DNA of 64,000 nt from Planctomycetota bacterium (GTDB lineage Bacteria; Planctomycetota; Planctomycetia; Pirellulales; PALSA-1355): NCBI GenBank assembly GCA_003389325.1, contig QQVE01000044.1, positions 124,001 to 188,000 on the forward strand, in the 5' to 3' direction. The notes beneath the pieces are model-generated. The model was not told where the DNA came from. It was given only the letters and a program-made list of their open reading frames with translations, and made no database searches. Position 1 is the first letter of the stretch; every line of letters begins with the position of its first letter. Of this stretch, positions 45,462-53,928 are shown one piece after another. A program made the translations under genes and the position numbers.

Positions 45462-46067
45462 CTATCGGCTTTCCTGCCATTCGGCAATGACCGCGGCCAG
45501 CCACTCGCGCTCCGGCTCGCGGAGTTGTTCGCCGATCTCGATGCGGTCGGCGCCGTCGTCGAAGAAGAACCGCTGCCGTTCGCCGACTCGATCCAAGACG
45601 ATCGGACAAGCGGCTTTGTCCATCTCGACCCGCTTGCGCCGCCTGAACAGGCGAAACATCTCGGCCGGGTTCTGGTGCCGCATTGCGTAAGCGGGATGAA
45701 ACATATGCATCGGCGTGGTCGTGCCTGCGTCGTAGTAGAAGCTGGCTCGCTTGAGCGTGATACTCTCCGGGAGCGGCGGGCGGACGAGAACGAACAACAT
45801 CCCGCCGGCGAACAGGCCGCCGACCGTCCAACCGACAAGCCAGAAGATTAGGAACCCCTGACCGGCGCCGCCATTGTTTTGTAGGAGTTGGCCGATGACG
45901 GCGACCAGGCCGGCGACCCAGCCACAAAGCCAGGCCGCCAGGAACAGGGCAATCAGAAACCGAAACGGTCCGCCACCGACTGGCTTCCAACGGTAGGTGC
46001 GCCCGTCAAAGTCGTCGACGATCTCGATATTCGAGCCTTTGGGGGGCGGCAGTTCAGTCGTCGTCAT
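45462..46067 (-). CDS. Membrane protein of unknown function, tandem paralogue A
   Basis: A 201-residue protein beginning MTTTELPPPKGSNIEIVDDFDG. Two hydrophobic segments (about residues 33-60 and 69-98) precede ASFYYDAGTTTPMHMFHPAY and a C-terminal domain with FFFDDGADRIEIGEQLREPE and REWLAAVIAEWQE. The C-terminal half is strongly similar to the downstream gene, 28 bases away, so this is a tandem duplication. No family known to me. The C-terminal part seems cytoplasmic. Confidence 0.72.
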   Translation of the reverse strand: MTTTELPPPKGSNIEIVDDFDGRTYRWKPVGGGPFRFLIALFLAAWLCGWVAGLVAVIGQLLQNNGGAGQGFLIFWLVGWTVGGLFAGGMLFVLVRPPLPESITLKRASFYYDAGTTTPMHMFHPAYAMRHQNPAEMFRLFRRRKRVEMDKAACPIVLDRVGERQRFFFDDGADRIEIGEQLREPEREWLAAVIAEWQESR

Positions 46068-46325
46068 CTGATTGGCTCTTCTCGGCCGGGCGCTCAACCG
46101 CGAGACGCCAGCGTGGTTCCCGTGCGATTCTATCCCATCTGCGCCTCATGCATCTATAATTCGAGCCCGACGCCGAAATGTTGGATGATCCCATCCTCTA
46201 GCATAACGTCTGACGAGTGAATTGAATCATGCTAGACGTGTGGCGAGTGGGGAACTTGCGGCCATCGGCTTGCGTCCTACTTGTGTCACCGGTTCGCTGC
46301 ATTCCTCTCCAGCGGAGAAACCGCC

Positions 46326-46787
46326 ATGAGACGCCAGGCGTGCTTGCTGCTGACCATCTTCTTGGGGCTATCGTCGACGGCGCTTGGTCTCGGCGGAACG
46401 TTGTTGCATCCCCTCATCGGGTATCCTTCGGACATCGATCCAGCGAGCATGCAACAGGCGGACGATGCATTACGCTTCATGAAAGAGAAGCTTACTTTCC
46501 TCGACGGCCACTTTGTCAACCAGTTCGCCTATAACCGGTTTGGCGGTTCAGCACCGGACACATCGCAGTTCGTTACGTTGCTCAAGGAAGCGGAGGCCTG
46601 GAACGTGCGCGTGGCGTTTCGAGACTTCGGCGAGCAAGACTCGGCATTCTCGCTCACCCAGGTGATGACCACCCACGAGGTGGTCGTCACGATCAACTCT
46701 GGGCGCGACGACTTCCGCCTCAAGGACTTTCAGCCGCACCTGTCCCAACTCGGCGCCACAGGCGCAACCGGCGCCGCAAGCAAGTAG
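46326..46787 (+). CDS. Small secreted protein of unknown function
   Basis: A 153-residue protein with a signal peptide (about residues 1-21, RRQACLLLTIFLGLSSTALG). The mature part is mixed helical, with DDALRFMKEKLTFLDGHFV, LLKEAEAWNVRVAFRDFG and HEVVVTINSGRDDFRLKDF, and ends in a short low-complexity GATGATGAASK tail. Codon use is less GC-biased than in surrounding genes. I do not recognise the family. Confidence 0.6.
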   Translation: MRRQACLLLTIFLGLSSTALGLGGTLLHPLIGYPSDIDPASMQQADDALRFMKEKLTFLDGHFVNQFAYNRFGGSAPDTSQFVTLLKEAEAWNVRVAFRDFGEQDSAFSLTQVMTTHEVVVTINSGRDDFRLKDFQPHLSQLGATGATGAASK

Positions 46788-46798
46788 CTCGGTCTCGT

Positions 46799-47791
46799 CT
46801 ACGGTTTGAGCACGATCTTGCCGCACAGCGTGCCGGCCTGGTGGATCGTGTTCTCTTCCTGCAGGCGATGGGCCTCGGCGGCGGCCTCCAGCGGCAGCAC
46901 GCGGTCGACGTTGGCTTTCAGCTTGCCGGCGGCGGCCCAGCGGTTGATGTCGTCTGCCGCGGCCTGTTGCTCCTGGGCCGTGGCGTTGAACATGGCAAAG
47001 CCGTACAGCCGGCAGCCCTTGACGTAGAACGGTCCGACAGGAAAGGGGGGACGCGCGTCGCGGCCGGCCATGATCACCATGCGCCCGCGCTGCGCGAGCA
47101 TGCCCACGGTGCGGTCGAAGTCGGGCTCGCGCAGGGTCTCCCACCACAGGTTCACGCCCTGGGGGGCAAACTCCTTGACCCGCGCATCGACGTCTTCCTC
47201 CTTGTAGTTGATGGCCAAATCGGCCCCCAGCTCCCGGGCCAGGTTCACCTTCTCGGGCGTGCCGGCCGTGGTGATCACCCGCGCGCCGATGGCCTTGGCC
47301 ATCTGCACCACGGCCGACCCCACGCCGCCTGTGCCGCCGTTGACGAACAACGTTTCGCCGGCGGCCAGGGCACCGTCGCGCACCAAACCCAAATGGGCCG
47401 TGATGCCCACCAGCGCCAGCGCCGTGGCCGTGTCGCTGGTCACGTCGTCGGGCGTGGCGTACAGCCATTGCTTGTCGGCCACGACGTATTCGGCGAACGT
47501 TCCCTGGCGGCCCAGCAGCCCCTGGTTCGAGCCCCAGACCCGGTCCCCCTTCTTGAAACGGGTCACCTGAGGACCGACCGCCTCAACCACGCCGGCCAGG
47601 TCGCAGCCGATGATGTAGGGAATCGGCAGCGGCATCGTGACCATGCCGCCGCGGACGTAGGTATCGATCGGGTTGACGTCGACCGCTTCGACCCGCACCA
47701 GCACCTGCCCGTCGGTGGGCCGCGGCTGGGGCAAGTCGCCCACGGTGATCACGTCCGGCGGCCCGGTCTGCTTGATGAAGGCGGCTCGCAT
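46799..47791 (-). CDS. Zinc-independent MDR alcohol dehydrogenase / quinone oxidoreductase-like protein
   Basis: A 330-residue medium-chain reductase. It has the quinone oxidoreductase pattern: MRAAFIKQTGPPDVITVGDL, VNPIDTYVRGG, GCDLAGVVEAVG, GDRVWG, the NADPH-binding NGGTGGVGSAVVQMAKAIGA and a C-terminal GKIVLKP. The structural-zinc cysteine cluster of true alcohol dehydrogenases is absent. It probably reduces quinones or other alpha,beta-unsaturated carbonyls with NADPH. Start MRAAFIK (47791) has GAGG at 9 bases. Confidence 0.88.
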   Translation of the reverse strand: MRAAFIKQTGPPDVITVGDLPQPRPTDGQVLVRVEAVDVNPIDTYVRGGMVTMPLPIPYIIGCDLAGVVEAVGPQVTRFKKGDRVWGSNQGLLGRQGTFAEYVVADKQWLYATPDDVTSDTATALALVGITAHLGLVRDGALAAGETLFVNGGTGGVGSAVVQMAKAIGARVITTAGTPEKVNLARELGADLAINYKEEDVDARVKEFAPQGVNLWWETLREPDFDRTVGMLAQRGRMVIMAGRDARPPFPVGPFYVKGCRLYGFAMFNATAQEQQAAADDINRWAAAGKLKANVDRVLPLEAAAEAHRLQEENTIHQAGTLCGKIVLKP

Positions 47792-47822
47792 GGTGGCAAT
47801 CCTCATTGGTTGAGCGGGCGGT

Positions 47823-48332
47823 TTAGCTGCGGCGTTTTCTGCCATTGAGCACAACGACCAGGGCACAGGCCAGCGTGCCGGCCGCCAGCGCCAGCGCGAT
47901 GCCCATGCCCCACAGCATCGACTGGCGAATCCGGGGCGTGGGATCGTTGATGATGGGCGTGACCGCGAGGCCCGCCTCCACCTGTTTGTGGAGCTCGTAC
48001 AGCTCGATCGACGACGCGGCGTCCAGTTGGGCTTGTATCTGTTCGGCGCTCATCGGCGGCGTAATCACCGGCAGCCGCATCCACAAGAATACGGCGATAC
48101 CCATGCACAACAGGGAGACGAGCACGAGTACAAATGCCACGCGGTGGTAGTCTTCCCACCTTCGCCGGCCGTTGCGCCCCAGGGCCCCGGCGGGTTCCAA
48201 CTCGCGCATGCCTCGCAAGCTCGGCACGTTTAGCACAGCGTCGCAGGAGGCGCACCGCACCAGGTCGCCCGCTTGCGCCGTGGACACCCTCGTTTTGTGC
48301 CCGCACGTGCAGGGCAAGAGATAGTCTGCCAT
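47823..48332 (-). CDS. Zinc-ribbon membrane protein of unknown function
   Basis: A 169-residue protein. The N-terminal ribbon has Cys pairs CTCGHKTRVSTAQAGDLVRC then CASC, a rubredoxin-like zinc knuckle common in planctomycete membrane proteins. Two membrane segments follow (about residues 65-90 and 138-160), separated by a helical stretch (MSAEQIQAQLDAASSIELYE). The start MADYLLPC (48332) is the natural one for the ribbon. No activity can be inferred. Confidence 0.68.
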   Translation of the reverse strand: MADYLLPCTCGHKTRVSTAQAGDLVRCASCDAVLNVPSLRGMRELEPAGALGRNGRRRWEDYHRVAFVLVLVSLLCMGIAVFLWMRLPVITPPMSAEQIQAQLDAASSIELYELHKQVEAGLAVTPIINDPTPRIRQSMLWGMGIALALAAGTLACALVVVLNGRKRRS

Positions 48333-48419
48333 CCGGTCCGCCGTCGTCACCCGCTGTTGTCGCCTAACAGAGCGCTTGCACCGCTGTGCGTCGCGCCGGG
48401 CGAGCGGTTCCCGCGCCGC

Positions 48420-49223
48420 TCATTCCGGCACGCCCGAGCCGCGATTGGCCCACCACGGCAGGGTGATGCCGCCGTCGACCAGCAGCGAGCTTCCCGTAAT
48501 ATAATCGCTGGCCGGATCGCACAAAAACACGACGGCTCGGCCAATCTCCTCGGGCCTGGCCATGCGCTTCCAGGGAAGTTTTGCACTGGCCTGGGCGATC
48601 GTTTCGTCGCTGGCGAACTTACGTTCTCCGGGCGTGTCGGTCCAGCCCGGCACCACGCTGTTGACGCGGATCTTGTGTTCGACCAGTTCGATCGCGGCGG
48701 TGCGCATCATCTGCTCGACGGCAGCCTTAGACATATTGTAGGCCATCGAGCGCGGCACGGCCGTAAACGAATGCGGCGAGCCCACGATCACGATCGCGCC
48801 CTGTTGCCCCGAGGGCGCCGCGTCCTGGGCGAGCATCTGCCGCGCGGCGGCCCGCGCCAGGTGCAGGGGGCCCCACATGGTGACGTCGATCGTGCGTCGA
48901 AAGCCGTCCATGTCGGCCTCGAAGAACAGCTCGCGATCGCTGTAGGCGGCGCTGGCCACGGCCACGTCGAGCCTGCCGAACGCCGCCACGGTTTCGGCGA
49001 CCATCCGCTCAACGTCGGCCTGCCTGGCCACGTCGCCCTGCACGAGCATGGCCCGACGCCCTTGGGAGGTGAGCCCCTCGATGGCCGCAGGCGCTTCGTG
49101 CGCTTCGTCGAAGTAGTTGAAGGCCACCGCGGCGCCGGCCTCGCACAAGGCCACGCCCGCGGCCAGCCCGATTCCCCGGCTGGCTCCACTGACGAGCGCG
49201 ACATGCCCGGCAAGCACATCCAC
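48420..49223 (-). CDS. Short-chain dehydrogenase/reductase (SDR)
   Basis: A 267-residue classical SDR. The cofactor loop is SGASRGIGLA (TGxxxGxG type), with the catalytic Ser in IVIVGSPHS and Tyr/Lys in MAYNMSKAA (YxxxK). NSVVPGWTDTP and YITGSSLLVDGG are the C-terminal family motifs. The start is GTG 49223 with AAGGAG upstream. Its substrate is unknown; glucose or 3-oxoacyl-type dehydrogenases look closest. Confidence 0.88.
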   Translation of the reverse strand: MDVLAGHVALVSGASRGIGLAAGVALCEAGAAVAFNYFDEAHEAPAAIEGLTSQGRRAMLVQGDVARQADVERMVAETVAAFGRLDVAVASAAYSDRELFFEADMDGFRRTIDVTMWGPLHLARAAARQMLAQDAAPSGQQGAIVIVGSPHSFTAVPRSMAYNMSKAAVEQMMRTAAIELVEHKIRVNSVVPGWTDTPGERKFASDETIAQASAKLPWKRMARPEEIGRAVVFLCDPASDYITGSSLLVDGGITLPWWANRGSGVPE

Positions 49224-49770
49224 GACGATTCGAACTCCTTACCGCTTCGGTAAAACCTGTATGAAAGCCGTATGCTACCGCCGCTCCCTGCGGGCGGCCA
49301 GCCGCGCCGTCGACCGAGGTGGGGGAAGCGAGCATCTCCCAGTTGGAGGCTGGACGGGCGGTGTCGACTGACTAAAATTCAACGATTTGGAATCAGCGGG
49401 GCCCCGTCGCGTCGACGGCCATTTTGTTCATTTGGGAAAGATGCGTTAAATAGAAAAGATGATTGCCGACATCTCGTTGGCCTCATCTTTTACCAAATGG
49501 ATGACGACTCCGGCAGCCTGAGAATCGAGTGATAGAATTTGTTGGCTTTCCGACGCCCTTCGAGGAATAATACTGGGGCTCGGCCGGTGCAGGACGAACA
49601 CGCCTGTGTCTTTGAACACAAAGTCGCGCAACAAGGCAGGGGGTTATTTGTGACCTTCTACGCACCTGGCGCACACCAAAGGGTTGTGGCATCACCCGCC
49701 GGTCATCCTCGCTGAACCTGTCCACTCTACCCGTACGCACTCAACCAGGTACACCGTAGGGAGCGACGAT
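49224..49770. other. Intergenic region upstream of rpoD
   Basis: No gene seen. A small hairpin (TTACCG, loop of 3, CGGTAA at 49239-49253) overlaps the Shine-Dalgarno of the SDR gene on the minus strand. AT content rises around 49380-49620. No confident promoter for the sigma factor gene could be chosen by eye. Confidence 0.45.
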
Positions 49771-51342
<1,572 letters not shown>

Positions 51343-51384
51343 GCTTCCCGCACTAGCCAGACAGTCTTAAGTTGCCAACAATGG

Positions 51385-51422
51385 AAAGCGAGCCGGGCCT
51401 GTGCGGTCAGGCTCGCTTTTTT
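51385..51422 (+). terminator. Intrinsic terminator after rpoD
   Basis: The stem AAAGCGAGCC (51385-51394) / GGCTCGCTTT (51410-51419), with a 15-base loop, runs into six T residues. It lies about 43 bases after the sigma factor stop codon. Confidence 0.92.
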
Positions 51423-51468
51423 CGCTGGCCGACGGAAACACGGAACCTGTTATCGGGAGAGCACGGGC

Positions 51469-51927
51469 ATGAACACCTCGGGTGGAATGCTGTCCATCAT
51501 CGCCGGCACGATCGCCACGCTGGCCTTGGCCGCGCCGCAAAGTGCGCAGATCGAGATCCGCCGGGCCGAGTACCAGCCGGGTCCTGAGTTGACCCAAATC
51601 GAGGTCGAAGAAGGCCAGCAGCCGATCTACCTGCACGACGAGGTGGAGCTCTCCGGCAAGCACTTCAAAACCGCCAGCGTGCGCGACGAGCAAGGCCACT
51701 ACGCGGTCGAAGTCACGCTGACCGACGAGGGCGCGAAAAAGATGGGCACGCTGACCAAAGGCCACATGAACCGCCCGCTGGCCATCCTGGTCGACGGCAA
51801 GCTGGTGATGGCCCCCCGCGTGCGCTCGAAGATCGGCCAGAAGTTCGTCATCTCCGGCGGCTTCACCGAAGCAGAAGCCAAGCGCCTCGCCGAGCAGATC
51901 ACGTCCGACGAACCAGCCGGGCAGTAG
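51469..51927 (+). CDS. Exported SecD P1-head-like protein
   Basis: A 152-residue protein with a signal or anchor segment (about residues 5-23). The C-terminal two thirds match the P1 head subdomain of SecD: VEVTLTDEGAKKMGTLTKGH, RPLAILVDGKLVMAPRVRS, IGQKFVISGGFTEAEAKRLA. It has no membrane channel region, so it is not SecD itself. Such stand-alone domains occur in planctomycetes with unknown role. It sits behind the rpoD terminator and has its own GGGAGAG-like site. Confidence 0.8.
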   Translation: MNTSGGMLSIIAGTIATLALAAPQSAQIEIRRAEYQPGPELTQIEVEEGQQPIYLHDEVELSGKHFKTASVRDEQGHYAVEVTLTDEGAKKMGTLTKGHMNRPLAILVDGKLVMAPRVRSKIGQKFVISGGFTEAEAKRLAEQITSDEPAGQ

Positions 51928-51961
51928 TCGCTACTCTTCCCCTGGCCACTGACCACGACCC

Positions 51962-52138
51962 ATGCTCCGCTTTAGCCTGTGGCGCATGCTGCTGTTGTTC
52001 GCCATGCTTGGGGTGTGGCTGGCCGGCCTGCGGGTTCTGTCGCTGGCCTGGATCGTGTGGCTCAGCTCAGCGATGTTCTACGCGGGCGTAATGCTGTGTT
52101 TTTCGCCGGCGAGTGCTTCACCGCTCGCGGAAGAGTAA
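51962..52138 (+). CDS. Small membrane protein
   Basis: A 58-residue frame starting with ATG. Two hydrophobic segments, LWRMLLLFAMLGVWLAGLRV and IVWLSSAMFYAGVMLCF, are separated by a short SLAW turn, and the protein ends in SPLAEE. It fits exactly between the SecD-like gene (35 bases before) and the next gene (11 bases after), and no overlapping frame looks better. No family is recognised; short two-helix proteins of this kind may be membrane subunits or regulators. Confidence 0.55.
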   Translation: MLRFSLWRMLLLFAMLGVWLAGLRVLSLAWIVWLSSAMFYAGVMLCFSPASASPLAEE

Positions 52139-52149
52139 AATGGCCCACA

Positions 52150-52677
52150 ATGTGGCCGTGGAAGCGACAACCCGCCGTTGATCCGCCACCGTGGACGTTC
52201 ACCGTCGCGGAAGGCACCAGCAATATCACTTGGTCGCCGGGCGAATGGGTGGTGACCGACGGCGCGCACCTGAGCGACGAGGGAGCGATCTCGCTTGGAA
52301 CCGTTGAGCAAGGCCACGGCACACTGCGCGTTGAGCGATCGATCGACAGGTTACGATCGCTCACGATCGATTATCCCGGCACCCAACCGCCGGATTCTCA
52401 CGAGATCGTGATCGACTCCGGCTATGTCGTCATCTGTTGTCGTCAGGCCTTTGAAGACTCCGGTGTTAGGAACCGCACAAGTGGGACGCTGCTTCGCGAA
52501 GCGCGCCATGCCGAGAAGGCTGCTCCCATCTCCGGCGTCGTCTTGATCACGGACGGCTCGGGCGCTTGCGTCGGACTCGTCGCCGCGTCCCACTACGGCG
52601 ATGGCGCGTACGCCCTGAGTCATACGGCGCGAGAAGCACGTACCACGCTTCAGATCGAGTTAGAGAACGGCGGCTAG
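52150..52677 (+). CDS. Soluble protein of unknown function
   Basis: A 175-residue protein from ATG 52150, with WTFTVAEGTSNITWSPGEWV, EQGHGTLRVERSIDRLRSL, SGYVVICCRQAFED and ISGVVLITDGSGACVGLVAA. It appears beta-rich and has no signal peptide. A longer frame begins at 51979, but its extra residues are the out-of-frame reading of the small membrane gene. Base composition is lower in GC than most of the window. It may be paired with the following SUKH-like gene. Confidence 0.55.
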   Translation: MWPWKRQPAVDPPPWTFTVAEGTSNITWSPGEWVVTDGAHLSDEGAISLGTVEQGHGTLRVERSIDRLRSLTIDYPGTQPPDSHEIVIDSGYVVICCRQAFEDSGVRNRTSGTLLREARHAEKAAPISGVVLITDGSGACVGLVAASHYGDGAYALSHTAREARTTLQIELENGG

Positions 52678-52696
52678 TCGTGCCGGAAGCACGTAA

Positions 52697-53599
52697 ATGG
52701 AAAAAGCAACCGCACAACTGTTAGCTCAACTCACGCCACCATCTGTGCCAGAGGATGCGCCTGCGCCTGTGGCTTGGGAATACTTTGAATCCACTCGACG
52801 AGTCTCACTCCCGCCGGATCTCAAGGAAATCGTTTCGCGCTATGGCGCGGGAGACATCGACGAATTCCTGCGAATTCTCAGCCCCATTGCGGACGACAAG
52901 ACCTACCGACTCGACGCGCTGATGGAGGGCGAGCGCGAACGATTGCTCATATTTCGCGAGTTTGGCGACCACAGCCAAGCTCTGTTTCCCGAGCCGGGCG
53001 GGCTGTTGGCATGGTCCGTTACGCTGAACGGCGACACTCTCTTCTGGAGAACGAATGGCAGGCCGGAAGACTGGACGATCGTCGTGAACCCCAGCCGGTC
53101 GCTCAACTTTGTTGAGTTTTCGGAATCGACGGCGAGCTTCGTGCTCGGTTTGCTGACAAGGCGGCTTCATACGGATGTCTTCCCAGACAACTTTCCGGCC
53201 GAGACCCCGCACTTTGCGACGGTTCGCGAATGCACAATTGATCGGGTTGTCCAGCAAATCAAGGACGCCGTTGACAAACGCTACCGTCTGCTCATCACGA
53301 GAGTGATCACTTCGGACGAGTTTTCTACAAATGTGATTCTCGATCTGCTCGCCGGTAGTAAACCCGTCGGCGAAGAAGTGTGGGGGTCTGTGCTTGCAAC
53401 CTTGAACCGAGAGATTCTATCCCTGCTCGCAATGTTCCTTGAGACGGACGAGGGACGCAGCTTCGGTCTTGCGATTGGCGAGGTGTTCCGAGCGCCGGGC
53501 ACCCCGGATAGCGAGTTCGAGCCGGAGCGGCAGCGCTATAGAGCAGCGTATCAACGGTTGGCACACCGCATTGCAGAATGTGCGCGCCGCGTACCCTGA
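52697..53599 (+). CDS. SMI1/KNR4 (SUKH)-like protein with C-terminal extension
   Basis: A 300-residue cytoplasmic protein. Residues about 20-160 resemble SUKH-superfamily proteins of actinobacteria: WEYFESTRRVSLPPDLKEIV, SRYGAGDIDEFLRILSP, LLAWSVTLNGDTLFWRTNG and WTIVVNPSRS. SUKH proteins are often immunity proteins against contact-dependent or polymorphic toxins, but many are of unknown role. The C-terminal 120 residues are helical with no recognised family. No toxin gene is next to it. Its GC content is lower than that of its neighbours, suggesting recent acquisition. Confidence 0.6.
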   Translation: MEKATAQLLAQLTPPSVPEDAPAPVAWEYFESTRRVSLPPDLKEIVSRYGAGDIDEFLRILSPIADDKTYRLDALMEGERERLLIFREFGDHSQALFPEPGGLLAWSVTLNGDTLFWRTNGRPEDWTIVVNPSRSLNFVEFSESTASFVLGLLTRRLHTDVFPDNFPAETPHFATVRECTIDRVVQQIKDAVDKRYRLLITRVITSDEFSTNVILDLLAGSKPVGEEVWGSVLATLNREILSLLAMFLETDEGRSFGLAIGEVFRAPGTPDSEFEPERQRYRAAYQRLAHRIAECARRVP

Positions 53600-53928
53600 A
53601 CGGGTGAGTCCTTGGTGGACGTATTGCAGCGCCCCGCTGACACCGGCGGTTCTCTGGTGTGGACCTTCTGCCTATCCTCAAAATCTTGGCGCCAGCCGCC
53701 GGATTTCTTATCATATGAGCGTGGCTTGATGGATGAAGCATGGCTCGGCGGCGGCGACTGCCGGGCGCGGCGCAACGACGGACGACCTGCCTTAGCTAGC
53801 CTGCCTACGAAACCGGTGCCCGGCACTGTCCGGGCGAGTGGCTGCGGCCGCTCGAAAGTGTCCACGCCAACACGACGCGGCTGTTTGAAGCCCGTCGCTT
53901 TCCGAGTGCATCGCCGGGAGACAACGAC
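53600..53928. other. Intergenic region with no gene seen
   Basis: Nothing recognisable between the SUKH-like gene and the second DUF1549/DUF1553 gene. The left part is AT-richer and the right part GC-rich, marking the composition boundary. Confidence 0.45.

Noticed and set aside
49239..49253. Hairpin next to the Shine-Dalgarno of the SDR gene
   Set aside because: Only a 6-base stem with a 3-base loop. Too weak and common to call a regulatory element.
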